A stretch of DNA of 64,000 nt. Origin: Nocardioides daphniae. GTDB lineage: Bacteria; Actinomycetota; Actinomycetes; Propionibacteriales; Nocardioidaceae. The notes beneath the pieces are model-generated. The model was not told the origin of the DNA. It searched no databases and saw nothing but the letters and a program-made list of their open reading frames with translations. A program made the translations under genes and the position numbers. Shown piece by piece: positions 9,902 to 18,943 of the stretch (its first letter is position 1; the number at the start of each line of letters is the position of its first letter). The stretch is taken from positions 930,001 to 994,000 of the forward strand of contig NZ_CP038462.1 of assembly GCF_004777465.1 (NCBI RefSeq), given 5' to 3'.

Positions 9902-11170
9902 GTGATCGCCGCAGACGGGGGACAGCTCGACCGCCTCGCCGACGCCCTGCGCGTCGACGGGGTGGTCGTCGAGCAGTCGATGGGGGCCGGGGAGGCCGAG
10001 CAGGCGCACGACAGGATCGCGGCGCTCGTCCGGGAGACACCCTTCCCGGTGTACGTGGCGCTGGTCGCGGACACCCGCGGCGTCGCGGGGGCCGGTGTGG
10101 ACGTCAACGAGTCGCTCGCCGGCCTGCTGCACCGGCGGCTGGGCGACGAGCAGGCCCTCTTCGTCGTGGACAGCCCCGAGGGCATCGCCCAGGTCGTCTC
10201 CTTCGGGTTGGGGGCAGACCCGTCGCTCCTGTCGCTGAGCGCCAGCGCCGACCAGGAGCTCCTCCGGGCCGGGCTGGAGGAGGCGGTCGTCGACGAGATC
10301 GGGCACGGGGCCCCGCTGCCGTCGGTCGTGCTGGCCGAGGCGTGGGCGCAACAGGTCGAGGAGCTCGTGGCCGAGGCCAAGGACAGCGACGGCGACGTGT
10401 ATCCCCCCACCCTCACCGACGACGAGGTCGACCGCCTGGTCGAGGTGGCAGTGCCCCTCGCAACGCGCAGTGACTGGCGCCCCGACGTCGGCGACTTCGT
10501 CGAGGTCCGGGCCGCCTCCCGCGGCTTCAGCTGGCTCGTCTCGCTCCTCGCCGGCATGGTGGTCGCGCTGCTGCTCGGCCAGTCCTTGCGGGGCTGGCCC
10601 TCGCCGCGTGGTGCGAAGAGGCGGCAGGGCAGGAGCCCTGCCGCCGTTCCGGAGCCGACGACTCCCGCGCCGGAGGCGGCGCGGAGGAAGGCACGCCAGC
10701 TGGTGGGCGCCCTGGCCGAGGAGCTGGCCGCGGTCGACTGGACGGTGGTGGACCGGGAGTGGGCCGACCGTGCGGACGCCGCACGTGTCGCCGCCGAGAT
10801 GCTGCTCGACTCCGACGACGTGGGCGACCTCCTCGGGGCGCAGGCGTTGGCCCGGACCGGCAGCGTCGACCTGCGACGGGCGCAGGGCGAGGACGCGGCG
10901 TACCGCCCCTGCTTCTTCGACCCGCGGCACGGCGACGCGGGGCACACCGTGGGGTGGCGCCTCGGACAGGGGCGTGTCGACGTGCCGTGCTGTGGCGAGT
11001 GCAGCCGCGTGGTGGAGGCAGGCCGCCGTCCGCAGCCGTTGCGCCTGCCCGGTCGGCGGGGCGCACAGGCGTACTGGAAGCGCGACGACGTGTGGGCGCG
11101 CACCGGGTTCGGGGCGGTGACCGACACGTTGGCGCGTGACGTGCTGAGCGATCGTGAGGCCCGCCGGTGA
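9902..11170 (+). CDS. uncharacterised membrane protein with C-terminal CFFDP/CxxC domain (paralogue of 11890-13104)
   Basis: This is a 422-residue protein I cannot assign. The N-terminal 190 residues contain DRLADALRVDGVVVEQSM and PVYVALVADTRG, a layout that resembles TPM/YgcG-type domains. A single membrane helix follows at about 208-228 (WLVSLLAGMVVALLLG), then a basic Arg/Lys/Ala linker and a helical region. The C-terminal domain (about 330-422) has CFFDPRHG, a CCGEC cysteine cluster and WARTGFGA. The same domain occurs in the gene at 11890 (CFFNPLH, CEAC, WSRTGYGA), so the two are paralogues. The start is GTG 9902, seven bases after the ileS stop; the longer ATG start would run into ileS. 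The three genes 9902-13104 overlap end to end and form one operon. Confidence 0.75.
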   Translation: MIAADGGQLDRLADALRVDGVVVEQSMGAGEAEQAHDRIAALVRETPFPVYVALVADTRGVAGAGVDVNESLAGLLHRRLGDEQALFVVDSPEGIAQVVSFGLGADPSLLSLSASADQELLRAGLEEAVVDEIGHGAPLPSVVLAEAWAQQVEELVAEAKDSDGDVYPPTLTDDEVDRLVEVAVPLATRSDWRPDVGDFVEVRAASRGFSWLVSLLAGMVVALLLGQSLRGWPSPRGAKRRQGRSPAAVPEPTTPAPEAARRKARQLVGALAEELAAVDWTVVDREWADRADAARVAAEMLLDSDDVGDLLGAQALARTGSVDLRRAQGEDAAYRPCFFDPRHGDAGHTVGWRLGQGRVDVPCCGECSRVVEAGRRPQPLRLPGRRGAQAYWKRDDVWARTGFGAVTDTLARDVLSDREARR

Positions 11171-11890
11171 GCGCCGCGTCCGGGCGCAGGCCTGCGACCC
11201 AGCAGGTCTGGTGGCGCCGCCACGGGTGGGTGATCGGTGCCGCCGCGGGTGTCGCGACGACCGTCTTCATGGTGCCCGCGGTCCAGGAGGTCCAGGAGGA
11301 GCGCGAAGCCCGGGAGTGGGCCCAGCGGGTGGAGGTCTTCGAGCGCGAGGAGCAGTTCCCGCCGCCGAACGACGTGGTGCGCGAGCTGCTCGCGCAGGAC
11401 GGAACGGTGGTGGTCGCCGAACGGCTGGCCCGCGGGTGAGTGCCGCGGACGAGGCGCGGGCGGAGCGGTCCTGGCCACCACGTCCGTCCCGGTCCGCGTC
11501 GCCCTGCTGCCGGCCGGCGACCGCGACAGTGGCTACACCCACTCCGGTGCGGTGGCGATGTGGGCCGGTGCCGTGGGCGAGCCGGGGCACTACGTCGCGA
11601 TCTTCGACGACGGGACCGACGAGGTCTACTCGATCGGCCACGAGGACCCCTTCCTGGCCGACGTCGACACCAAGGGCCAGCCGGGCCCGGCCCTCGTGCG
11701 CCTCGCCGAGGCCGCCACCGCGTGGGAGGCCGAGCCCAGGACGATCACCCCGGTGGCCGAGCAGGACGACTGGGGAGGCGTCGGCGGCGGCATCGGCTTC
11801 GCGTTCCTCGTCGGCTGCTTCGTGGTGCTGCCACTCTTCTGGGTGCTGCGGATCGTGGTGGGCGTGCGCAAGGAGAGGAAGGGACTGTGA
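11167..11890 (+). pseudogene. uncharacterised bitopic membrane protein, probable frame break
   Basis: The first part (11167-11439, GTG overlapping the previous stop) encodes 90 residues with a membrane helix VIGAAAGVATTVFMVPAV and a Glu/Arg-rich coiled segment ending at TGA 11437. Codon usage typical of a real gene then continues in another frame from about 11465 to 11890: VLATTSVPVRVALLPAGDRD, HYVAIFDDGTDEVYSIGHEDP and a C-terminal helix IGFAFLVGCFVVLPLFWVLRIVV. No start codon precedes this second part at a suitable place. The simplest reading is a single protein of about 240 residues with helices at both ends and a frame break between 11420 and 11470. It is flanked by two paralogous membrane proteins. 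Function unknown. Confidence 0.55.
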
Positions 11891-13104
11891 TGGCGCGGGA
11901 GATCGACGACACGACGCTGGCCAAGATCGAGGCGGAGATGCGGGGCGACGGCGTCTGGATCGACGCCGACTTCGCGCGTGAGCACGGCATCTCCGCAGCG
12001 GACGAGTCACGGCTCGAGCAGCTGGTGGCGGGTGCCGACCACGCTGACCTGCGCATGCTGCTGGTCGACGTGGCCCGTGACGACGACCGGTTCCACGGCC
12101 GCGCCGCCCACCTGGTCGCCTGGGTGCAGGACAGCGTCGGCGGCGACGCGACGTACCTCGGCTGGGAGCGGTACGGCGACCCCCAGCTCACCGTCGTCAC
12201 CTACGGTGACCAGCCGTCCGCCGACGCGGTCGCACGGATCGCCGAGCGCGAGCACCCCGACGACCTCGTGGAGGCCCTGGCCCGCTCCGAGCAGCTGCTC
12301 GAGGATGGCAACGCCCGGGAGCTGTGGGAAGCGATCCCGCGCGAGGAGCGGTATCCGTGGACCGCCGACGACGGCGGGCTCCAGCAGTGGCTCGGCGATG
12401 CCACCCTCGGTCAGTGGGTCCTGCTCGGCGCCGGCGTCGCGGTGGTCCTGACGGCCGGGTACGCGTGGTGGTCCCGGCGGCGTGGTCGGCGCACGGGCGA
12501 CGAATTCGTGCTGCCCACTGCCGTGCTGCGCTCCGTACGCCTGGCCGAGGACAAGCAGGTGCGGGAGCGGGCCGAGCGTGAGGTGCTGGGGCTGGGTGAG
12601 GCGCTGGGCGCCCAGGATCCGGACGCCCGCTCGCTCGAGGTGTGGCAGCAGGCGCTCGACCACTACGACGCCGCCCGGTCCGTCCTGGCGCGGGCGGGGT
12701 CACCGGCCGACGTCGTCGGGGCCCTGGTCCTGGCGCGCCGTGGCGACGCGGCGCGGGCGGCTGCCCTTCCCGGCGCCCCGGACGGTGCAGGGGCTGGTGC
12801 CGCAACGACCTTGACGTGGCACCCGCCCACCCCCTGCTTCTTCAACCCCCTCCACGACGGTCCCGTCCGCAGGGTGACCTGGCACGGCGACGACAGGTCG
12901 GTGGAGGTCCCGGCGTGCGAGGCCTGTGCCGTGCGAGTGGAGCAGGACCGTGAGCCTGACGACGTCCTGGACTTCGTCGCGCAGGGATCGACCGTGCACT
13001 ACTTCCGCCTCGACATCGGTGCGTGGAGCCGGACCGGTTACGGCGCCCTGGACCCCGACCTCCTCGGCGCGCTGCGCTCGCGCCAGGGGCGACGACCGAG
13101 GTAG
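11890..13104 (+). CDS. uncharacterised membrane protein with C-terminal CFFNP/CxxC domain (paralogue of 9902-11170)
   Basis: This is a 404-residue protein starting at ATG 11890, overlapping the previous stop (TGATG). The N-terminal half has DDTTLAKIEAEMRGDGVWID and LRMLLVDVARDDDRF. A membrane helix lies at about 176-195 (WVLLGAGVAVVLTAGYAWW), followed by RRRGRRTGDE. The C-terminal domain carries TPCFFNPLHDGP, VEVPACEACAVRVEQ and WSRTGYGALDPDLL, matching the end of the protein at 9902. The Cys motifs could bind metal, but only two pairs are visible, so this is a guess. It is probably an operon with the two genes before it. I do not recognise the family. Confidence 0.75.
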   Translation: MAREIDDTTLAKIEAEMRGDGVWIDADFAREHGISAADESRLEQLVAGADHADLRMLLVDVARDDDRFHGRAAHLVAWVQDSVGGDATYLGWERYGDPQLTVVTYGDQPSADAVARIAEREHPDDLVEALARSEQLLEDGNARELWEAIPREERYPWTADDGGLQQWLGDATLGQWVLLGAGVAVVLTAGYAWWSRRRGRRTGDEFVLPTAVLRSVRLAEDKQVRERAEREVLGLGEALGAQDPDARSLEVWQQALDHYDAARSVLARAGSPADVVGALVLARRGDAARAAALPGAPDGAGAGAATTLTWHPPTPCFFNPLHDGPVRRVTWHGDDRSVEVPACEACAVRVEQDREPDDVLDFVAQGSTVHYFRLDIGAWSRTGYGALDPDLLGALRSRQGRRPR

Positions 13105-13247
13105 CCCCCTCGGGCCTTCGACCCGCGTGGTGACGGCCGAGGGCGACCGTGGCGAGCGTGATCGCCCACATGAACGCGACCCGGTTGGCGGCACGACTGA
13201 CGTGACACGTGCACGCCGCGTGCGGGGTCGCCTGATTGGATGAGGTC

Positions 13248-14330
13248 ATGGCCTCCCTCGACCTGAGCACCGACGTCGTCACCCTGACCGAGCAGCTGGT
13301 CAACATCCCCTCGGTCAGCCACCAGGAGGCGGAGATCGCCGACGCCGTGGAGGTGGCGTTGCGCGCACTGCCGCACCTCACGGTGGAGCGGCGCGGCCAC
13401 ACGCTCGTCGCGCGCACCCAGCTCGGGCGTGCCGAGCGCGTCGTCATCGCCGGCCACCTCGACACCGTCCCGGTCAACGACAACATGCCGGCTCGGCGCG
13501 ACGGCGAGATCCTGCACGGCCTCGGCACCTGCGACATGAAGGGCGGTGACGCCGTCATCCTCAAGCTCGCCGCCACGGTCACCGAGCCCAACCGCGACCT
13601 GACCCTGGTGCTGTACGACGCCGAGGAGGTCGCCAGCATCCACAACGGCCTGCGCAAGCTCGCCGAGTCGGAGCCGGAGCTGCTGGCCGCTGACTTCGCG
13701 ATCCTGATGGAGCCCTCCAACGCCGGCGTCGAGGCCGGCTGCCAGGGCACCCTGCGGGCGGAGGTGCGTACGCGGGGCGAGCGCGCCCACTCGGCGCGCA
13801 GCTGGCGCGGCGTCAACGCGATCCACGGCGCCGGCGAGGTCCTCGACCGGCTCCGGGCGTACGAGGCCCGTCGTCCCGTGATCGACGGCCTCGAGTACCA
13901 CGAGGGCCTCAACGCGGTCGCGATCAGTGGCGGCGTCGCCGGCAACGTCATCCCCGACGAGTGCGTGGTGACCGTCAACTTCCGTTTCGCCCCCGACCGC
14001 AGCGAGCAGGAGGCGGAGGCGTACGTCCGCGACTTCTTCTCCGGCTTCGAGGTCGAGGTGACCGACCTTGCGCCCGGCGCGCTGCCGGGCCTCGACCGTC
14101 CGGCCGCCCGGGCCTTCGTCGCCGCGGTCGGCGGCGAGGTGAACCCGAAGTTCGGATGGACCGACGTCGCGCGTTTCACCACGCTCGGGGTGCCCGCGGT
14201 GAACTACGGTCCGGGTGACCCCATGTACGCCCACAAGCAGGACGAGCACGTGCGGATCGAGGAGATCGTCTCGTGCGAGGCCACGCTGAGGGCCTGGCTG
14301 ACGGATGCAGGAGAGGTGGCCCCCGCATGA
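13248..14330 (+). CDS. dapE: succinyl-diaminopimelate desuccinylase
   Basis: DapE hydrolyses N-succinyl-LL-diaminopimelate to LL-diaminopimelate and succinate, feeding lysine and peptidoglycan synthesis. It is a 360-residue M20-family dimetal hydrolase. Metal ligands and catalytic residues are visible: AGHLDTVPVND (His and Asp near residues 69-71), GTCDMKGGDAV (bridging Asp), LYDAEEVAS (general-base Glu pair) and a C-terminal MYAHKQDEHV His. The dimerisation lid (NVIPDECVVTVNFR) is in the expected place. ATG 13248 is preferred over the in-frame upstream ATG 13236; a TTGGAT hexamer lies just upstream. The stop overlaps the next gene. Confidence 0.93.
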   Translation: MASLDLSTDVVTLTEQLVNIPSVSHQEAEIADAVEVALRALPHLTVERRGHTLVARTQLGRAERVVIAGHLDTVPVNDNMPARRDGEILHGLGTCDMKGGDAVILKLAATVTEPNRDLTLVLYDAEEVASIHNGLRKLAESEPELLAADFAILMEPSNAGVEAGCQGTLRAEVRTRGERAHSARSWRGVNAIHGAGEVLDRLRAYEARRPVIDGLEYHEGLNAVAISGGVAGNVIPDECVVTVNFRFAPDRSEQEAEAYVRDFFSGFEVEVTDLAPGALPGLDRPAARAFVAAVGGEVNPKFGWTDVARFTTLGVPAVNYGPGDPMYAHKQDEHVRIEEIVSCEATLRAWLTDAGEVAPA

Positions 14331-15088
14331 TGGACAAGTTCCGCGGCCCGATGCGGCTGCGTCGCAGCCAGGTCGACTACGTCACCCATGACCAGCGCCT
14401 GCTCGACTCGCGCGGACCGTCGGACTGGGTGCACACCGACCCTTGGCGTGTGATGCGCATCCAGGCTGAGTTCATCGAGGGCTTCGGCTCCCTGTCGGAC
14501 CTCGGCCCCGCGATCTCGGTCTTCGGATCGGCCCGCACGCCCCAGGACCACGGCGACTTCGCCCGCGGCGAGGAGATCGGCCGCAAGCTCGTCGAGGCCG
14601 GCTTCGCGGTCATCACCGGCGGTGGTCCCGGCGCCATGGAGGCGGCCAACAAGGGAGCCAGTGAGGCGGGCGGTGTCTCCGTCGGCCTGGGCATCGAGCT
14701 GCCCTTCGAGGCAGGGCTCAACCCGTGGGTCGACAAGGGGATCAACTTCCGCTACTTCTTCGCCCGCAAGACGATGTTCATCAAGTACTCCCAGGGCTAC
14801 GTCGTGCTGCCCGGGGGCGTCGGCACCCTCGACGAGCTCTTCGAGGCGATCACGCTGGTCCAGACCGGCAAGATCACCTCGTTCCCGATCGTGCTCTTCG
14901 GCAGCGAGTACTGGTCCGGGCTCGTGGACTGGATCCGTGACACGGTGCTGGCGCGCGGCATGATCAGCCCCAGCGACCTGGACCACTTCCGCGTCACCGA
15001 CGACGTCGACGAGGCGGTCGAGATCATGAAGCAGGCCCGCGCCGAGCGGGCCGCCCGCCCGGTCGAGCGCCGCGGGCAGTGGGACTGA
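14327..15088 (+). CDS. LOG family protein (TIGR00730-type Rossmann fold)
   Basis: This 253-residue cytoplasmic protein belongs to the lysine-decarboxylase-like LOG family, whose characterised members remove phosphoribose from cytokinin-type nucleotides. Conserved features are ISVFGSARTP, the GGGPGAMEAANKGA loop, and the active-site motif PGGVGTLDELFEA near residues 161-173, preceded by FARKTMF. The N-terminal 60 residues are an actinobacterial extension. The start ATG 14327 (or the adjacent ATG 14330) overlaps the dapE stop, so the genes are co-translated. The true substrate in this organism is not shown by the sequence. Confidence 0.88.
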   Translation: MMDKFRGPMRLRRSQVDYVTHDQRLLDSRGPSDWVHTDPWRVMRIQAEFIEGFGSLSDLGPAISVFGSARTPQDHGDFARGEEIGRKLVEAGFAVITGGGPGAMEAANKGASEAGGVSVGLGIELPFEAGLNPWVDKGINFRYFFARKTMFIKYSQGYVVLPGGVGTLDELFEAITLVQTGKITSFPIVLFGSEYWSGLVDWIRDTVLARGMISPSDLDHFRVTDDVDEAVEIMKQARAERAARPVERRGQWD

Positions 15089-15117
15089 GCAGAACCGATG
15101 AGCAGGGGGAGCAGTCG

Positions 15118-15381
15118 ATGATGTGGGTCTTCGCCATCCTGGTGGGGCTGGTGCTGGGGGTCGTCGCCACCGTCGCCGCCGGCCGGGTGGGCTTCCTCCC
15201 GCCCGTCGAGACGCGCCTGGGCGCCACGCCGCCCGACGCGCCGCTGGAGCCCCGCGACCTGCGCGACGTACGTTTCTCGCTCGCCGTCCGTGGCTACCGG
15301 ATGGACGAGGTCGACGCCCTGCTCGACCGGCTCGCCGCCGAGTGGGAGCAGCGCGACGCGAGGCGCACCGAGGCACCCTGA
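15118..15381 (+). CDS. DivIVA domain-containing small membrane protein
   Basis: This 87-residue protein has an N-terminal membrane helix (WVFAILVGLVLGVVATVAAG) and a short C-terminal DivIVA-type segment (VRFSLAVRGYRMDEVDALLDRLAAEW). DivIVA proteins bind curved membrane and recruit cell-pole or septum factors; this truncated form has only the first coiled segment. ATG 15118 follows AGGGGGA. An ATG one codon later is possible. It follows the LOG gene by 29 bases and may share its transcript. Confidence 0.8.
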   Translation: MMWVFAILVGLVLGVVATVAAGRVGFLPPVETRLGATPPDAPLEPRDLRDVRFSLAVRGYRMDEVDALLDRLAAEWEQRDARRTEAP

Positions 15382-15454
15382 CGGTGGCCCGGGGCTGACG
15401 TGGGGGTGACCTGGGCGTGGCGCGTCCGGCGCTGCGTGGTGCATAGTGCGCCCT

Positions 15455-15877
15455 GTGTCACCTGAAATCATCGTCTGGGTCCTCAGCTTCCTCGGCGCCG
15501 TCGTCGTGGTGCTGACGCGCGTGCGCCTGGGCAAGGAGCTCGACGACGGCACCAAGCCGGTCAGCCGCACCATCCTGACCGTGCACACCAGCGTCGGCCT
15601 GGTGGCCGTGGTGGTCTGGACGCTCTTCCTCGTCTTCCCGCCGTCCAGCACGCTGGGCGGCGACCTGGTCGGGGTCGCGGGGCTGGGCCTGTGGTGGGTC
15701 ACCGTCTTCGCCGGCCTGGGCCTCCTGCTGCGGTGGCTGCCCTCGCGCGGGCGGCACACCAGCTCGCTCTCCGAGGACGAGTGGGCCGAGGGGCCGGGCC
15801 TGTCGCTGCTGGCCCACGCCGGGCTGCTGCTCGGCGTGCTGGTCTTCACCTGGGCCTTCGCCACCGGCACGGTCTGA
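15455..15877 (+). CDS. small integral membrane protein of unknown function
   Basis: This is a 140-residue protein with four predicted helices: residues 5-22, 48-67, 76-95 and 119-137. Short charged loops include RVRLGKELDDGTKPVSR. I do not recognise a family. The GTG at 15455 lies seven bases after a CATAGT hexamer, which looks like a -10 element of a leaderless transcript; a GTG at 15446 is the alternative start. It converges with the PaaX-like regulator. Confidence 0.65.
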   Translation: MSPEIIVWVLSFLGAVVVVLTRVRLGKELDDGTKPVSRTILTVHTSVGLVAVVVWTLFLVFPPSSTLGGDLVGVAGLGLWWVTVFAGLGLLLRWLPSRGRHTSSLSEDEWAEGPGLSLLAHAGLLLGVLVFTWAFATGTV

Positions 15878-15906
15878 GCCCTCAGCCGGCTCGCCCGTCG
15901 GGCCCG

Positions 15907-16770
15907 TCAGCCGAGCGCGCGGGCCACGAACCTCGCCGCGCCCTCGCGCAGCCGGTCGGCCTCGGCGGTGAAGTAGGCCGCCGCCTCGTGCCCGGGCCAG
16001 TCCTCGGGCAGCAGCTCGGCCGGCAGCCCGGGGTCGGAGAAGAGGAACATCCGCCACTCGTGCACGAGGTGGAAGCGGGCGGCGAAGGCCGCCTCGTCCT
16101 CGTCGGCGTGCGTGGAGAGGTGGCTCTCGACCTTTGCCGCCACGTGCTCGAGCCAGTCGACGTAGGACTGGCGCAGCGTCTCGAGGTCCCAGGCCGCCAA
16201 CGGCGCACTCGCCGGCCGGAAGCTGCTCACGGTCGCGACCACGGCGCTGGCGTCGCATCGCTGCAGCACGTCGTCGAGCTCCGCGCTGCTCCACGGGCTG
16301 ACCCACACGTCGCTGCGCAGCTCGGCGTGGCCGAGCCAGCCGAGCTCGCGGGCGAGCCGTCCGCGGGCAGCGCGCCCGGGCGGGGGAGTGACGGCGATCA
16401 GCTGCCAGGTCCCGTCCCAGGCGCGCTCCTGGCTGGGGTAGATCCGGGCCGCCGCCTGCTCGTAACGGGTCTCGGCGCGTGCGGTGGCGGCGTACCCGCG
16501 CCCCTTCGGGAGGGTGACCGGTTCCAGCCATCCCTGGCTGACCATCCGGGAGACGGCGGTGCGCACCGCAGGGGCCGCGATCCCGACCGGGGCGAGCAGG
16601 CGCACGAGCGCCGCGACGGTCGTACGTCGTCCGTGCTCCGGCAGCAGGTCGCCGTACACGTCGAAGATCGCGGAGCGGGCGTGCATGGCCCGCAGTCTCG
16701 CAGCAAACGGGTCGTCGCGCTGGGGTCGGGGAGGGATCACGTGCCCTGTGGTGCGGGTCACTCGACTCAT
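15907..16770 (-). CDS. PaaX-family transcriptional regulator
   Basis: This 287-residue DNA-binding protein resembles PaaX, the phenylacetyl-CoA-responsive repressor. It has an N-terminal winged helix (SAIFDVYGDLLPEH, then VRTAVSRMVSQGWLEP), a central PaaX fold (WDGTWQLIAVTPP), and the C-terminal PaaX-C helices (HLVHEWRMFLFSDPGLPAELLPEDWPG). ATG 16770 is preferred; upstream GTG 16788 would run into the divergent DUF3117 promoter. Whether it controls a phenylacetate pathway is unknown, since no paa genes are in the window. Confidence 0.88.
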   Translation of the reverse strand: MSRVTRTTGHVIPPRPQRDDPFAARLRAMHARSAIFDVYGDLLPEHGRRTTVAALVRLLAPVGIAAPAVRTAVSRMVSQGWLEPVTLPKGRGYAATARAETRYEQAAARIYPSQERAWDGTWQLIAVTPPPGRAARGRLARELGWLGHAELRSDVWVSPWSSAELDDVLQRCDASAVVATVSSFRPASAPLAAWDLETLRQSYVDWLEHVAAKVESHLSTHADEDEAAFAARFHLVHEWRMFLFSDPGLPAELLPEDWPGHEAAAYFTAEADRLREGAARFVARALG

Positions 16771-16842
16771 AGGGGATAATGGGCCCACGGCATTTCCCTG
16801 CGGCGACCCGGCCGCGCAACAACAGGAAGCAGAGGTGCGCTC

Positions 16843-17010
16843 ATGGCGGCCATGAAGCCGAGGACTGGCGACGGACCGTTGGAGGTCACCAAGGAAGGAC
16901 GCGGCATCGTGATGCGCGTCCCGCTCGAAGGTGGGGGACGTCTTGTCGTCGAGCTCAACGCCGAAGAGGCAGCAGCCCTCGGTGACGCCCTCAAGGACGT
17001 CGTCGGCTGA
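16843..17010 (+). CDS. DUF3117 domain-containing small protein
   Basis: This is a 55-residue protein of the actinobacterial DUF3117 family. It starts MAAMKPRTGDGPLEVTKEGR and ends LGDALKDVVG, with a central RIVMRVPLEGGG-like beta segment. The family is widespread in actinomycetes and has no assigned function. The ATG at 16843 has a purine-rich stretch (GGAAGCAGAGG) upstream, and a GATAAT -10-like sequence lies at about 16775. Its stop is two bases before the pepA start. Confidence 0.88.
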   Translation: MAAMKPRTGDGPLEVTKEGRGIVMRVPLEGGGRLVVELNAEEAAALGDALKDVVG

Positions 17011-17012
17011 TT

Positions 17013-18577
17013 GTGGTCACGCACCTGACCCCCGCGCTCCCGGCGCAGGTCTCGCCGCCCGAGTTCGCGCTGAGCGCGACCCGGCCGCACGAGATCAGCG
17101 GTGTCGAGGTCCTCGCCCTGCCGGTCCTGCCGGCGGACGGCGAGGACTCCTCGGTCACGCTCGGACCGGGCGCGGACGAGGCCGCCGAGGCGCTGGGGAT
17201 CGACCTCCTCGGCGTCCTGGAGAGCCTGAAGGCGACCGGGCGCACCGGAGAGGTGACGCGCGTCCCCGTCCTGGACGGTGACCTGACGCTGGTCCTGCTC
17301 GTCGGCGTCGGTGGGCAGAGCGCCACCGACTTCCGGCGCGCCGGCGCCGCGTTGGCCCGTGCGGTCAAGGACCGCGCGAGCGTGGCCAGCAGCATCAGCG
17401 CCATCGCCGACGACCGTGGCTTCGAGGCCTTCGTGGTCGGCGTGATGCGGGCTCCTTCGGGTTCCACTGGCGCTCGGAGGGCCCCAAGGAGCGCCCCGTG
17501 CGCCAGGTGGTGCTGGCCGGTGTCGCCGAGGCCGAGCCCCTGCGGCCGGCACTGGCCGCCGCCCTCGCCATCGGTGGCGCCGGGTGGCGCTACGGATGCT
17601 CGCGACGGTCCCGTCCAGCGTGAAGAACCCCGCGTGGCTCGCCGACCAGGCCGTCGAGGTGGCCGGGGCGGCCGGCCTCGAGGTCAAGGTGTGGGACGAG
17701 GCCGACCTGGCCGAGGAGGGCTTCGGCGGCCTGCTGGCCGTCGGGCGCGCGAGCGCCACGCCCCCGCGGCTCGTGCAGCTGGAGTACTCGCCCGTCACCG
17801 ACGCCCACGAGGAGCTCCCGCACCTCGTGTCTGGTCGGCAAGGGCATCACCTTCGACACCGGCGGCCTGAGCATCAAGCCGGCCGAGGGCATGGTCAACA
17901 TGAAACGCGACATGACCGGTGCCGCCGTCGTGCTCGCCACGATGGCCGCCCTGGCCGACGTCGGCTGCCCGGTGCGCGTGACCGGCCTGCTGGCCGTCGC
18001 GGAGAACGCGGTCGGTGGTGACGCGATGCGTCCGGGCGACGTCATCCGGCACTACGGCGGGCGTACGTCCGAGGTCAACAACACCGACGCCGAGGGACGG
18101 CTCGTGCTCGCCGACGCCATGGCGTACGCCGTCGCGGAGCTCCACCCCGACGTGCTCGTCGACGTGGCCACGCTGACCGGTGCGATGAAGGTCGCGCTCG
18201 GCGTGCAGACCGGTGGCTTCTTCGCCAACGACGAGACCCTGGCCGAGCGGGTCCGCGCCGCCGGTGACGCGGCCGGCGAGCCGGTCTGGCGCATGCCCCT
18301 GGTCGCCGACTACGAGGAGAAGATCGCCTCCAAGGTCGCTGACGGCGACAACGCCGCCGGAGGGGCCGGGGCGATCACCGCGGCGCTCTTCCTGCAGCAC
18401 TTCGCCGGGGACGTGCCGTGGGCCCACCTCGACATCGCGTCGGTGGGCGACTCGGGCTCCGAGCGCCACGAGTGGACCGCCGGACCGACCGGCTTCGGTC
18501 CGCGCCTGCTCCTGGAGTGGCTGCGCAGCGAGGCGCCCCTGGCGGGCGTCGGCACCGGTGCGGGAGCGAAGCGATGA
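17013..18577 (+). pseudogene. pepA: leucyl aminopeptidase, M17 family (three frame breaks)
   Basis: PepA is a cytoplasmic dizinc aminopeptidase. The gene reads through three frames: 17013 to about 17452 (N-terminal domain); about 17452-17590 (GSFGFHWRSEGPKERPVRQ); about 17590-17830 (ATVPSSVKNPAWLADQ up to EELPHLV); and about 17830-18577 (LVGKGITFDTGGLSIKP through the end). The catalytic core is intact: GKGITFDTGG lysine and aspartate, NMKRDMTGAA, and NNTDAEGRLVLADA with the bicarbonate-binding Arg. Each break is repaired by a single base. Three indels in one conserved enzyme with all catalytic residues kept suggests read errors rather than decay, though a pseudogene cannot be excluded. Confidence 0.85.
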
Positions 18578-18912
18578 AGGGCCTGTCCGTCCGCTGGCCG
18601 TTGGCCCAAGCGCCCTCCGGCGCCGAGCAGGAGCTGCGCGACTACGTCGCCGACTCCTCGCACGCCCGTTTCTCCGGCATGTCCGGGCTCCGCTTCAAGA
18701 CCTGGCGCATGCGCGAGGGGGAGTGGTTCGAGGGGACCTACGTCTTCGTGAGCGACGAGGCACGCGCCGAGTTCGAGGCCGGGTTCCGTCCGGGCGCCGA
18801 CGACTCGCCGGTGTCGAAGATCGTCGGGGCCGGCCCCGAGTCGATCGAGCCGTTCGAGGTCGTGGCGATCGCCGAGGGCTGGGACGGCTTCAGCTCGTCC
18901 GCCCGCGGCTGA
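18574..18912 (+). CDS. small cytosolic protein, monooxygenase-like (YdhR/ABM-like) fold possible
   Basis: This is a 112-residue soluble protein starting at ATG 18574, overlapping the pepA stop (ATGA). Phrases such as LRFKTWRMREGEWFEGTYVFVSDEARAEFEAGFR and SKIVGAGPESIEPFEVVAIAEGWDGF resemble dimeric alpha-beta barrel proteins annotated as putative monooxygenases. That assignment is by general pattern only. The overlap suggests co-translation with pepA. Confidence 0.65.
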   Translation: MKGLSVRWPLAQAPSGAEQELRDYVADSSHARFSGMSGLRFKTWRMREGEWFEGTYVFVSDEARAEFEAGFRPGADDSPVSKIVGAGPESIEPFEVVAIAEGWDGFSSSARG

Positions 18913-18943
18913 CCGCCACCGAGGGTGAGGGGGTCGGGGCGCC

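Noticed and set aside
5758..11481. 1,907-residue open frame on the minus strand
   Set aside because: It is the antisense shadow of ileS and its neighbours. It has low-complexity Val/Gly/Arg content and no family-like segment except the DinB N-terminus it crosses.
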